From Bacteroides ihuae (GTDB lineage: Bacteria; Bacteroidota; Bacteroidia; Bacteroidales; Bacteroidaceae): a stretch of DNA of 64,000 bases. Shown here one piece after another: positions 9,030 to 17,916 of the stretch; position 1 is the first letter of the stretch; every line of letters starts with the position of its first letter. The notes under the pieces are model-generated. The model worked only from the letters and a program-made list of their open reading frames with translations, did not search any database and was not told the origin of the DNA. The stretch is from the NCBI RefSeq assembly GCF_900104585.1, contig NZ_FNVX01000004.1, forward strand, positions 868,001 through 932,000, in the 5' to 3' direction. The position numbers and the translations under genes are program-made.

Positions 9030-11282
9030 ATGGAAACTCTTTATCTTGGTATTGTTATCTTTTTATTCGTGCTGGCAATCTTCGATTTAATGGTCGGTGT
9101 CAGTAATGATGCAGTAAACTTCCTCAATTCAGCTATAGGTGCAAAAGCGGCATCTTTCAAAACAATCATGATTGTTTCGGCAATCGGTATTTTCATCGGG
9201 GCATCCCTCTCTAACGGAATGATGGACATTGCCCGGCATGGCATTTATCAGCCGGAATATTTCTATTTCAATGAGGTTATGTGTATTATTCTTGCTGTGA
9301 TGCTCACAGATGTGGTGCTATTGGACATTTTCAACTCCATGGGAATGCCAACTTCAACAACTGTGTCTATGGTTTTTGAACTCCTCGGAGGAACGTTTGC
9401 CCTAGCATTGATCAAAGTTCACGGAAGCAGTGAATTCGAATTGGGCGATTTGATTAACACGGATAAAGCACTATCCGTCATCATGGCTATTTTCGTATCA
9501 GTAGCTATAGCCTTCTTTTTTGGTATGCTAGTGCAATACATTGCCCGTGTTATCTTCTCTTTCAATTACAGAAAGAATATGAAATACAGTATCGGAGTGT
9601 TTGGCGGCATAGCAGCGACTGCAATCATATACTTTATGCTCATCAACGGATTGAAAAGCAGTTCATTCATGACTAAAGAAAACATAGAATGGATAAACAC
9701 AAATACTCTTCAGATTGTCTTAGGATGTTTAGGCTTTTTCACCGTACTAATGCAAATTCTGCACTGGCTAAAAATTAATGTATTCAAAATCATCGTATTG
9801 TTGGGTACTTTCTCTCTGGCACTTGCATTTGCCGGCAATGATTTGGTGAACTTCATCGGCGTTCCTTTAGCTGGTTATTCATCTTTCATTGACTATACAG
9901 CAAACGGAGCCGGAGCTACTCCGGATAGTTATCTTATGACCTCACTTTTGGGCCCGGCTCAAACTCCTTGGTATTTCCTTATTGGTGCGGGAGCCATCAT
10001 GGTATATTCCTTATTTACCTCTAAAAAGGCACATGGGGTAGTGAAAACATCTGTTGACTTAGCTCGCCAGGATGAAGGAGAAGAATCTTTTGGCAGCACT
10101 CCCATAGCTCGCACGCTTGTACGTATCAGCCTTGGAACGTCCAACACTCTCTCAAAAGTTCTTTCTGAAAACACAAAACAATGGATCGATTCACGTTTTC
10201 GTAAAGATGAAGCTATCATTGCTGATGGCGCAGCTTTCGACTTAGTGCGTGCATCTGTCAATCTAGTATTGGCCGGTCTTTTAATCGCCTTAGGAACTTC
10301 ATTGAAGTTGCCACTCTCTACAACCTACGTCACTTTCATGGTTGCAATGGGTAGTTCACTCTCTGACAGAGCTTGGGGAAGAGATTCAGCAGTATTCCGC
10401 ATAACCGGTGTACTCTCTGTCATCGGAGGATGGTTTCTGACAGCAGGTGCAGCTTTTACTATTTGTTTCTTTGTAGCAATGGTGATCTATTTTGGGGGTA
10501 CCGTGGCCATTGTATTGATGATTGCTTTAGCTGCATTTATCTTACTCAGAAGCCAACTATTATTTAAGAAAAAAAATCAAAAGGGAAAAGTAAATGAGAC
10601 TTTTAAGGAGTTAATGCGCAGCACAGATAGTGCACAGGCTCTGGGACTAATGAGAATACTAACACGTGAGGAACTTACAAAAGTATTAGAATATGCGGAA
10701 GAGAATTTTAACCGCATCGTCACTTCATTTATTACTGAAAACTTGCGAGGGCTACGTAAAGCTATGGGAGCTAGCAAATTTGAAAAGCAGCTGTTAAAGC
10801 AAATGAAACGTAGCGGAACGTTGGCCATGTGTCGCCTAGATAACAATACGGTACTTGAAAAAGGACTCTATTACTATCAAGGCAATGATTTTGCCAGTGA
10901 ACTAGTCTATAGCATCAGTCGTCTTTGCGAACCTTGCCTAGAGCACATCGACAATAACTTCAACCCGCTTGATGAAACGCAACAAGCCGAATTTGCAGAC
11001 GTATCCAAAGACATTACCGAATTGATTCGTTCATGCAAGGAAAAATTAGATACAAACAATTTTGAAGATTTTGATGACAACATCAATACTGGAAATACAC
11101 TCAACGCTCAATTAGCACATCTGAAGCGAGAAGAACTAAAGCGTATTCAGAGCCAAAAAGGTGGTAGTATTAAAGTGAGTATGGTTTATTTGACAATGGT
11201 TCAAGAGGCACAAAACGTAGTAACCTACACTATAAACCTGATGAAAGTAAGTCGCAAATTTCAGATGGATACTGATTTTTAA
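9030..11282 (+). CDS. PiT-family inorganic phosphate transporter with PhoU-like C-terminal domain
   Basis: A 750-residue inner-membrane protein. The first roughly 500 residues carry the two PiT signature regions: GVSNDAVNFLNSAIG near the N-terminus and GNDLVNFIGVPLAG in the middle, each in a bundle of membrane helices. Residues about 515-750 are soluble, helical and charged, resembling PhoU/DUF47 regulators fused to the transporter. E. coli PitA is about 500 residues, so the tail is the notable addition. Its place beside ppk1 supports a role in phosphate supply. The energy source (proton or sodium symport) is not evident. Confidence 0.92.
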   Translation: METLYLGIVIFLFVLAIFDLMVGVSNDAVNFLNSAIGAKAASFKTIMIVSAIGIFIGASLSNGMMDIARHGIYQPEYFYFNEVMCIILAVMLTDVVLLDIFNSMGMPTSTTVSMVFELLGGTFALALIKVHGSSEFELGDLINTDKALSVIMAIFVSVAIAFFFGMLVQYIARVIFSFNYRKNMKYSIGVFGGIAATAIIYFMLINGLKSSSFMTKENIEWINTNTLQIVLGCLGFFTVLMQILHWLKINVFKIIVLLGTFSLALAFAGNDLVNFIGVPLAGYSSFIDYTANGAGATPDSYLMTSLLGPAQTPWYFLIGAGAIMVYSLFTSKKAHGVVKTSVDLARQDEGEESFGSTPIARTLVRISLGTSNTLSKVLSENTKQWIDSRFRKDEAIIADGAAFDLVRASVNLVLAGLLIALGTSLKLPLSTTYVTFMVAMGSSLSDRAWGRDSAVFRITGVLSVIGGWFLTAGAAFTICFFVAMVIYFGGTVAIVLMIALAAFILLRSQLLFKKKNQKGKVNETFKELMRSTDSAQALGLMRILTREELTKVLEYAEENFNRIVTSFITENLRGLRKAMGASKFEKQLLKQMKRSGTLAMCRLDNNTVLEKGLYYYQGNDFASELVYSISRLCEPCLEHIDNNFNPLDETQQAEFADVSKDITELIRSCKEKLDTNNFEDFDDNINTGNTLNAQLAHLKREELKRIQSQKGGSIKVSMVYLTMVQEAQNVVTYTINLMKVSRKFQMDTDF

Positions 11283-11317
11283 TCCTAATGCACTTGGCAA
11301 AGGGCATTTAAATGTAC

Positions 11318-11325
11318 TATCTTTG
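11318..11325 (+). promoter_or_regulatory. Bacteroides-type promoter (TTGGC / TATCTTTG)
   Basis: TATCTTTG at 11318-11325 is 23 bases from the ABC-F start. TTGGC at 11294-11298 sits 19 bases upstream, a plausible -33 element. Confidence 0.55.
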
Positions 11326-11348
11326 CGCTTCATTTTAAACGATTAAAC

Positions 11349-12983
11349 ATGATTTCAATAGACGGATTAGCCGTAGAGTTCGGTGGATCCACCTTATTTA
11401 GTGATATTTCATTTGTTATCAACGAAAAAGACCGCATCGCCCTAATGGGCAAAAATGGCGCGGGTAAAAGTACACTATTAAAGATTCTGGCGGGTGTCAG
11501 ACCACCCTCACGCGGAAAGATTTCTGCACCAAAGGAGTGCGTCATTTCCTATCTACCGCAGCATTTGATGACGGAAGATGGAAGAACTGTTTTCGAAGAA
11601 ACCGCTCAAGCCTTTGCTCAGCAGCATGAGATGGAAGCCGAAATAGAGCGCCTCAATAAAGAGTTGGAAACTCGTACGGACTATGAGACGGACAGCTATA
11701 TGGCTCTCATCGAGGAGGTTTCTACCATAAGTGAAAAATTCTATGCCATTGATGCTACAAATTACGAAGAAGATGTAGAAAAAGCATTATTGGGTTTAGG
11801 ATTCCTACGCGAAGACTTCAATCGTCAAACAAAAGATTTCAGTGGTGGATGGAGAATGCGCATCGAACTGGCCAAATTGCTTTTACAAAAGCCTGATGTG
11901 TTATTGCTCGATGAACCTACCAACCACCTTGACATTGAGTCAATTCAATGGTTAGAAGATTTCTTGATCAATAGTGCCAAAGCTGTTATCGTTATCAGCC
12001 ACGACCGCAAATTTATTGATAATATCACCACGCGAACCCTCGAAGTAACGATGGGACGCATTTATGATTATAAAGTGAACTACTCCAAATATTTGGAGCT
12101 GCGCAAAGAAAGAAGAGAACAACAGCAGAAAGCTTATGATGAACAACAAAGGTTTATTGCTGACACCACTGAATTTATAGATCGATTTAAAGGTACTTAC
12201 TCTAAAACAACACAAGTTCAAAGTAGGGTGAAAATGCTCGAAAAGCTCGATCTCCTTGGAGTGGACGAAGAAGATTCTTCGGCATTGAGACTAAAGTTTC
12301 CTCCATCGCCACGCTCAGGTAATTATCCGGTAATCATGGACAATGTAGGAAAAACGTATGGGGAGCATACCGTTTTCCGAAATGCTAATATAACCGTAGA
12401 GCGAGGAGATAAAGTGGCTTTTGTTGGCAAAAATGGAGAAGGTAAATCGACACTTGTAAAGTGTATCATGAAAGAAATAGAGCATGATGGTACTTTGACG
12501 CTGGGTCATAACGTGCAAATTGGTTATTTCGCTCAAAATCAGGCTTCAATGTTGGATGAAAATCTAACTGTATTTCAAACAATTGATGATGTAGCCAAAG
12601 GGGATATACGAAATAAAATACGCGATCTGTTGGGCGCTTTCATGTTTGGTGGAGAAGAGTCGACCAAGAAGGTAAAAGTACTTTCGGGAGGCGAACGAAC
12701 AAGACTAGCAATGATCAAGCTACTTTTAGAGCCCATCAATCTACTAATATTAGATGAACCGACTAACCACCTTGACTTGAAAACGAAAGATATTCTTAAA
12801 CAAGCATTGGCCGACTTTGACGGAACATTAGTTGTTGTATCGCATGACCGTGATTTTCTTGATGGTTTAGTGACAAAAGTCTACGAATTTGGTAATAAGA
12901 AGATCACAGAGCACCTATGTGGCATTTATGAATTCTTAGAGAAAAAGAAAATGGATTCGCTAAACGAATTAGAAAAGAAATAA
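11349..12983 (+). CDS. ABC-F family ATPase
   Basis: A 544-residue cytosolic protein with two ABC domains and no membrane segment. Walker A motifs are GKNGAGKST (residues about 36-44) and GKNGEGKST (about 363-371); signature motifs are FSGGWRMR and LSGGERTR, and each half has LLLDEPTNHLD or LILDEPTNHLD. A charged linker (about residues 240-320) joins the halves, as in ribosome-acting ABC-F proteins (EttA/Uup/YbiT group). Members act on the ribosomal E site to aid translation or protect against antibiotics. The length and generic linker suggest a housekeeping member, not a resistance factor; this is an inference. Confidence 0.93.
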   Translation: MISIDGLAVEFGGSTLFSDISFVINEKDRIALMGKNGAGKSTLLKILAGVRPPSRGKISAPKECVISYLPQHLMTEDGRTVFEETAQAFAQQHEMEAEIERLNKELETRTDYETDSYMALIEEVSTISEKFYAIDATNYEEDVEKALLGLGFLREDFNRQTKDFSGGWRMRIELAKLLLQKPDVLLLDEPTNHLDIESIQWLEDFLINSAKAVIVISHDRKFIDNITTRTLEVTMGRIYDYKVNYSKYLELRKERREQQQKAYDEQQRFIADTTEFIDRFKGTYSKTTQVQSRVKMLEKLDLLGVDEEDSSALRLKFPPSPRSGNYPVIMDNVGKTYGEHTVFRNANITVERGDKVAFVGKNGEGKSTLVKCIMKEIEHDGTLTLGHNVQIGYFAQNQASMLDENLTVFQTIDDVAKGDIRNKIRDLLGAFMFGGEESTKKVKVLSGGERTRLAMIKLLLEPINLLILDEPTNHLDLKTKDILKQALADFDGTLVVVSHDRDFLDGLVTKVYEFGNKKITEHLCGIYEFLEKKKMDSLNELEKK

Positions 12984-13090
12984 TTATAATATTTTTTATG
13001 CTTTGATAAGAGCTATAATAAGATAAAATATGCTTTCTTTGTGATTCTCATAAGAATATACGATTTTATCAACTCTAAAAAAAGAATAAT

Positions 13091-13369
13091 ATGAAAAGAC
13101 TATTTTATTGCGCTGCATTTGTTGCAGCAATGGGTTTGTTTACAACAGCCAATGCTCAAAATACAACGACGAAAAAAGAAGTAAAGAAGGAACAATGCGA
13201 TAAGAAATGTGACAAGAAAGACGGTAAGGCTTGCTGCAAAGCAGGAGATGCTAAAAAAGAATGTTGCAAAACTGCTGACGCCTCAAAAAAAGGAACAGAA
13301 AAAGCTTGCTGCAAAGCCGATAGCACAAAGAAATCTTGCTGCAAAGAAGCAGCTGCAAAGAAGAAATAA
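13091..13369 (+). CDS. Small secreted Cys/Lys-rich protein, possibly metal-binding
   Basis: A 92-residue protein with a clear signal peptide ending at TANAQ. The mature part is almost entirely Lys, Ala, Asp/Glu and Cys: two single cysteines (EQC, KKC) then four Cys-Cys pairs (ACC, ECC, ACC, SCC) spaced 8-15 residues apart in degenerate repeats of about 20 residues, ending in KKK. This composition suggests metal binding or disulfide cross-linking in the periplasm. I do not recognise a named family. It is monocistronic, with a terminator at 13405-13444. It could be a redox or copper/zinc buffer; no catalytic motif is visible. Confidence 0.8.
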   Translation: MKRLFYCAAFVAAMGLFTTANAQNTTTKKEVKKEQCDKKCDKKDGKACCKAGDAKKECCKTADASKKGTEKACCKADSTKKSCCKEAAAKKK

Positions 13370-13404
13370 AATTGATGCTATAAAGACAGCTGTTTTAAGC
13401 TAAA

Positions 13405-13444
13405 AAAAGCAGATATTCAAAATAAATATTGAATATCTGCTTTT
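13405..13444. terminator. Bidirectional terminator
   Basis: A perfect 16-bp inverted repeat (13405-13420 with 13429-13444, 8-base loop) with A and T runs on its flanks. It lies between the convergent Cys-rich gene and the methyltransferase and can serve both. Confidence 0.85.
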
Positions 13445-13451
13445 CTATATA

Positions 13452-14879
13452 TTACAAAGTTCGGACTTCATGGGGTAAATACCCGCTACGAATTCGCCAT
13501 TCTTGAGGATAAAGGTTATTGGCTCGATTGCCTATATTTTTCACAAAGCCCAATGGAGCACCTCTATAAGTAACCAAAAGATAACCACGAGGTGCAGCTT
13601 CGTTAAGCAAAATAGCTTCCTTGCGCAAATAGGCAATAGCCTGTTCATAGCCAATTTCTTCAGTATGAAAAGTTCCCGGACGCATTATTTTGCTCATAGC
13701 GAGTGAATGGTTGGGAATTATATCTTTCCCTTTCATTTCAGCCAACATAACACCCGCCTGAACAATATGTAGCGACTGTTGCAACTTGCTCAATTCAGCA
13801 AAATAAGAGCGAGGAAAAGCCGAAACAAAACGATCATTTGCTATCAATTGATAACTATCTGAGTCAACAATCCAATCTTTTACGATGTTTAGCAGCTCTT
13901 TATTAGAATTAGGAAGTTTCGCCCCTTTGCTTTTCTTATCGGCCATTTTTCGTTGTGAAGCAGCAAATAAACGTTCAGGTTCCTCCTCCGCATTTGGCTT
14001 TCTTAGCACAGCAAGAAAGAAACCTTCCCCCACCGTTTTATGAGGTAAGAAGCGATAAACAGGGAAATCACGACCTGACAGATTGCCACTTATACTCCAA
14101 TCGCCGGGCACATCTACTTCCAAAGGTATTCCACCAAATTCCTCTTGAATCCAAGCAATGTTCTCCTCGTCTTCCTTTGTATTATAGGTACACGTACTAT
14201 AAATAAGGATTCCTCCCGGCTTAAGACTAGGCCAAATATCAGCAATAATGCGCCGTTGTCGTTGCCAACAGATTTCGACATTATCCAAACTCCATTCCTC
14301 AATAGCAGCAGCATCTTTACGGAACATTCCCTCACCCGAACAAGGAACATCAGCCAAAATGACATCAAAAAAAGAATCAAGCTTAGAAAAATCAGTCGGA
14401 TCGTTATTTGTCACTATAACATTGGGCTGCCCCCACTTCGTAAGGTTCTCAGCCAAAATATGAGAACGAGAACGGATCACCTCATTAGCAACCAGTAAAC
14501 TGCCTGAAGGTAACAAACTACAAGCATGGGTAGATTTACCACCTGGAGCTGCACATAAATCGAGCATCACACTAGGTTTGTGCACATACTGCTTCATCAC
14601 CTTCTCCAGAAACATGGATGAAGCTTCTTGCACATAATAACAGCCGGCATGAAATAGAGGATCGAAAGTAAAAGTTAGCCGTTCGGGAAGATAGTAACCT
14701 GTAGCACACCAAGGTATGGGAACTATGCCATCAATCGTTATTGAAGAAAACTCCTTTTTTGAGGTATTCAGTCGGACACTGACGGGAGAGTCTTGTTGTA
14801 ATGCTTCAAGCAACGCATTATAACCTTCTTCTCCCAAGAGGGTTCGTGTATAAGTAGCAAATTTAGTGGGTAAGTTCAT
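13452..14879 (-). CDS. RsmF/NSUN-type rRNA (cytosine-5) methyltransferase
   Basis: A 475-residue SAM-dependent RNA m5C methyltransferase. It shows the SAM motif DLCAAPGGKSTH (about residue 107), the catalytic DVPCSGEGMF and the second catalytic cysteine in YSTCTYNTKEDE, the two-cysteine arrangement of the RsmB/RsmF group. The C-terminal third looks like the PUA-like RNA-binding extension of RsmF (GYLLVTYRGAPLGFVKN). The likely target is 16S rRNA, but the exact cytosine cannot be read from sequence. It stands alone, transcribed on the minus strand. Confidence 0.92.
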   Translation of the reverse strand: MNLPTKFATYTRTLLGEEGYNALLEALQQDSPVSVRLNTSKKEFSSITIDGIVPIPWCATGYYLPERLTFTFDPLFHAGCYYVQEASSMFLEKVMKQYVHKPSVMLDLCAAPGGKSTHACSLLPSGSLLVANEVIRSRSHILAENLTKWGQPNVIVTNNDPTDFSKLDSFFDVILADVPCSGEGMFRKDAAAIEEWSLDNVEICWQRQRRIIADIWPSLKPGGILIYSTCTYNTKEDEENIAWIQEEFGGIPLEVDVPGDWSISGNLSGRDFPVYRFLPHKTVGEGFFLAVLRKPNAEEEPERLFAASQRKMADKKSKGAKLPNSNKELLNIVKDWIVDSDSYQLIANDRFVSAFPRSYFAELSKLQQSLHIVQAGVMLAEMKGKDIIPNHSLAMSKIMRPGTFHTEEIGYEQAIAYLRKEAILLNEAAPRGYLLVTYRGAPLGFVKNIGNRANNLYPQEWRIRSGYLPHEVRTL

Positions 14880-14990
14880 TTTATTCTATTAAAAAGTGCA
14901 AATATCAAAAATAATTCGTCTCTTTGCAACTTTCTGAGTAGCGAACTACGTCTAAAACACAAAGAATAAATAATAATAAAACAGAAGTAT

Positions 14991-15710
14991 ATGAAACGAA
15001 TAATTATTGCTCTGATTGTAGCTACCGCATTCTCCACGCTGACACTGGCTCAGAAGAAGATTACCATTTCTGCTGTAAAAGACAGCATTGGAAAAGCCAA
15101 GATTACATTGACCAAAACAGCCTCGGCAACAAATGATGAAGATTCAGACACAACATTCATTGCTGAATGGGAAGATACTCCTGATAGTGCTTCAAATACT
15201 GCTGTATCAACAACAGATGATGATGATTTCCCATTTAACTTTAACGGGCAACATTTTGGGAGCGCAGCATTACTAATTCCCATTATCGCCATTATCATGG
15301 GATGTGGACTACCAATATTCATTATATTTATCACCTTCTTTTTTCGGTATAAAAATAAGAAAGCAAAATATCGTCTTGTTGAGCAAGCTCTTGCATCTGG
15401 GCAACCAATACCCGAAGGTGTGTTTAGTGAACAAAGAATGGATAATGATATTCAAACAAAAGGTATTAAAAACACCTTCATGGGCATCGGACTTTTTATC
15501 TTTCTTTGGGCTTTAACAGGGAACTTTGGACTAGGATGCATCGGACTACTAATCATGTTCACTGGTTTAGGACAATTGGTTATCTGCTACACTCAAAAGT
15601 CTTCTTCAATTGAAAAAGGACCTTATTCAAGTAATAGCAGAAACAAGCAAGTTTCGGATGCAAAAGCCAATCAAGAGGAAAAAAGCGATAAGCCTTCAAC
15701 CGAAGAATGA
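14991..15710 (+). CDS. DUF6249-like membrane protein, first gene of sigma operon
   Basis: A 239-residue protein with a signal peptide (ending at TLAQ), an acidic Thr/Asp/Ser-rich stretch (residues about 40-80), then membrane helices (about 88-115, 155-172 and 178-196). Between the helices lies a short helical segment (LVEQALASGQPIPEGVF) of the type found in DUF6249 proteins, and a charged hydrophilic tail ends the protein. It overlaps the sigma factor gene by four bases (ATGA), so the two are co-translated. Similar proteins in Bacteroidales accompany an ECF sigma gene. A role in signalling to the sigma factor is inferred from position only. Confidence 0.8.
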   Translation: MKRIIIALIVATAFSTLTLAQKKITISAVKDSIGKAKITLTKTASATNDEDSDTTFIAEWEDTPDSASNTAVSTTDDDDFPFNFNGQHFGSAALLIPIIAIIMGCGLPIFIIFITFFFRYKNKKAKYRLVEQALASGQPIPEGVFSEQRMDNDIQTKGIKNTFMGIGLFIFLWALTGNFGLGCIGLLIMFTGLGQLVICYTQKSSSIEKGPYSSNSRNKQVSDAKANQEEKSDKPSTEE

Positions 15711-16252
15711 GTCAACTTAACGACATATCGTTAGTAGCACAGGTCGTGGTATTTAAAAATACCAGGGCCTTTGACGAGTTAGTGAAGAAATATCAATCGC
15801 CTATCCGGCGATTCTTTCTGAACCTAACTTGCGGAGACGGTGAGTTAAGTGATGATTTGGCACAAGATACATTTGTAAAGGCATATACTAATATTGCTTC
15901 ATTTAAGAATCTCTCAAGTTTCTCTACATGGCTCTACCGTGTTGCATATAATATTTTTTATGACTATATTCGCAGTCGAAAGGATACGACCGACTTGGAA
16001 ACTAGAGAAATTGATGCGGCGTGTAGCACTGAGCAAGAAAATGTAGGAGAAAAGATGGATATCTACCAATCGCTTAAAATGCTGAAAGAAATAGAACGAA
16101 TCTGCATCACTCTCTTTTACATGGAAGATGTAAGCATTGATAAGATTGCAGGAATTGTTGGTTGCCCAACAGGAACAGTGAAATCTCACTTGTCCAGAGG
16201 CAAAGATAAATTAGCAACATACTTAAAACAAAACGGTTATGATGGAAACTAA
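15707..16252 (+). CDS. ECF-type RNA polymerase sigma factor
   Basis: A 181-residue group-4 sigma factor. Region 2 (residues about 20-90) includes DLAQDTFVKAYTNIASFKNLSSF and the following WLYRVAYNIFYDYIRSRK; region 4 (about 125-175) contains an HTH ending in GTVKSHLSRGKDKLATYL. It starts by overlapping the upstream membrane-protein gene and its end overlaps the next gene by 14 bases. It should direct RNA polymerase to a small regulon, likely including this operon. The stimulus is unknown. Confidence 0.95.
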   Translation: MSQLNDISLVAQVVVFKNTRAFDELVKKYQSPIRRFFLNLTCGDGELSDDLAQDTFVKAYTNIASFKNLSSFSTWLYRVAYNIFYDYIRSRKDTTDLETREIDAACSTEQENVGEKMDIYQSLKMLKEIERICITLFYMEDVSIDKIAGIVGCPTGTVKSHLSRGKDKLATYLKQNGYDGN

Positions 16253-16565
16253 TGATAAACTGTTGAAGCAATTCTTCAACGAACAAAAACAAGATATTGA
16301 AGATAATGGGTTTAGCCGCCGTGTAATGCACAGCCTACCAAGCTATAGCAAACACTTGTCTAATCTTTGGGTATCATTCTGTACTACCATTGCATTAGTC
16401 TTATTTATAACGCTAAATGGCTTACAGGCAATAGCTGGTGCATTACGAGATATTTTTATATCAATTATGCAAAACGGAGTAGAGCATATTGATCTGAAAT
16501 CACTAGTGATAGCAGCAGTGGTACTTGTGGTCTTATGCCTTCGCAAGGTTTGCTCGCTAGCTTAA
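16239..16565 (+). CDS. Small membrane protein, putative anti-sigma factor (DUF5056-like)
   Basis: A 108-residue protein with a charged cytoplasmic N-terminus of about 45 residues (DKLLKQFFNEQKQDIEDNGFSRRV as key stretch, residues about 5-28) and two hydrophobic helices (about 46-68 and 88-105). It overlaps the sigma gene by 14 bases. Position, size and membrane topology suit an anti-sigma partner, though it lacks a zinc-binding anti-sigma motif. I recall similar Bacteroidales proteins as DUF5056, from memory. The function is inferred from position. Confidence 0.75.
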   Translation: MMETNDKLLKQFFNEQKQDIEDNGFSRRVMHSLPSYSKHLSNLWVSFCTTIALVLFITLNGLQAIAGALRDIFISIMQNGVEHIDLKSLVIAAVVLVVLCLRKVCSLA

Positions 16566-16596
16566 CATGCAGTTATAACTACGAGACATTATTATT

Positions 16597-17850
16597 TTGA
16601 TAAATCATAGGATTACTCTAAAATTAAAGTTATTCATTCTTACGATTCTGTTGGCAACAGTTTCTTTAAATACTTGTGCCCAAAGAAGTGACTCTGTCGT
16701 TATCAATTTCTTAAAAGATCTGTACATACCCATAACCAAAGAGAACCATAGCAAACTACTGAAAAGTGGAAAAGAAAAATTCATCGACCTTTTTTCTGAA
16801 GTAAGAAAAGCAAAACATCATATACATCTGGAATATTTCAATTTCCGGAATGACTCGATAGCCAATGCTCTCTTTGATTTATTATCTATCAAAGCCAGTG
16901 AAGGAGTTGAGGTACGCATACTCTTCGATGCTTTTGGGAATTGGTCTAATGATCGTCCTTTAAAGAAAAAACAGTTAGATTCCATCCGCCAAAATGGGAT
17001 AGAAATATATAAATTCGACCCTTTCAAATTCCCATACATCAATCATGCATTTCATCGTGATCATCGAAAGATCGCTATAATCGATGGCAAAACAGGCTAC
17101 TTAGGAGGTATGAACATAGCCGATTATTACATCAAAGGGCTACCTAAAATAGGTGCGTGGAGAGACATGCACATTCGCATAGAAGGAAATGCCGTGAAGT
17201 ATATACAAGATATTTTCCTTAAAACCTGGAATAAAGTAACGAAACAGGATATTAATGGAAAAATCTACTATCCTGATATAGACGAAAAGACCGACGATTT
17301 TAATGAAAAAATCGCAATTGTAGACAGAGCTCCTAACGAAACTCCTGAAGAACTTCGTCGAACGTACGCCAGATCTATCAGAGCCGCACAAAAGTCAATC
17401 CAGATTGTAAATCCTTATTTCGTTCCGACTCATTCAATAAGAGAAGCTCTAAAAGAAGCTATTGATCGTGGGGTTAAGGTTGAAATTATGATTTCATCAA
17501 AGTCAGATATCCCTTTCACTCCCGAAGCATCTTTTTATCTGGTTCACAAATTAATGGAAAGAGGGGCTAAAATCTATCTGTTTAATGGTGGGTTTCACCA
17601 CTCAAAAACAATGATGATTGACAGCCTGTTTTGCACCGTAGGTTCAGCCAATCTGAATAGCCGAAGTTTACGATATGACTATGAAACAAATGCATTCATA
17701 TTTGACAAAAGAACTACAAAAGAATTGAGCGATATTTTTGAAGCAGACAAGAATAGCAGCACCTTATTAACGCCTCAAAGATGGAAGCAACGCTCTAAGT
17801 GGAAAAAAGTAGTTGGCTGGTTTGCTAACATATTCACGCCATTTATATAA
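16597..17850 (+). CDS. Phospholipase D-family / cardiolipin synthase-like protein
   Basis: A 417-residue protein with two HKD motifs. The first is HRDHRKIAIIDGKTGYLGGMN (HxK with a following D and GG, key residues H148, K153, D158 approximately). The second is HHSKTMMIDSLFCTVGSANLNSR. It starts with a hydrophobic segment (residues 8-27, ending in CAQ) that could be a signal peptide or anchor. Cardiolipin synthases combine two phosphatidylglycerol molecules; other PLD-family enzymes hydrolyse phospholipids, so the reaction is not certain. The start is unusual: the only plausible initiator after the upstream in-frame stop is TTG at 16597. It follows the sigma operon by 31 bases and may be co-transcribed. 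Confidence 0.85.
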   Translation: MINHRITLKLKLFILTILLATVSLNTCAQRSDSVVINFLKDLYIPITKENHSKLLKSGKEKFIDLFSEVRKAKHHIHLEYFNFRNDSIANALFDLLSIKASEGVEVRILFDAFGNWSNDRPLKKKQLDSIRQNGIEIYKFDPFKFPYINHAFHRDHRKIAIIDGKTGYLGGMNIADYYIKGLPKIGAWRDMHIRIEGNAVKYIQDIFLKTWNKVTKQDINGKIYYPDIDEKTDDFNEKIAIVDRAPNETPEELRRTYARSIRAAQKSIQIVNPYFVPTHSIREALKEAIDRGVKVEIMISSKSDIPFTPEASFYLVHKLMERGAKIYLFNGGFHHSKTMMIDSLFCTVGSANLNSRSLRYDYETNAFIFDKRTTKELSDIFEADKNSSTLLTPQRWKQRSKWKKVVGWFANIFTPFI

Positions 17851-17882
17851 AAGGCTTTAGAAGAAAAACAAAACTTTCTACG

Positions 17883-17890
17883 TACATTTG
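17883..17890 (+). promoter_or_regulatory. Bacteroides-type -7 box (TACATTTG)
   Basis: TACATTTG lies 26 bases before the thyA ATG at 17917 and matches TAnnTTTG. Confidence 0.5.
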
Positions 17891-17916
17891 CAATAAAACC
17901 TAACGAAGTATAAAAC

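Noticed and set aside
13156..13403. Overlapping small frames on both strands of the Cys-rich gene
   Set aside because: They reflect the repeated GCTGC/AAA codons of the real gene; only the 13091 frame has a signal peptide and a terminator-aligned end.
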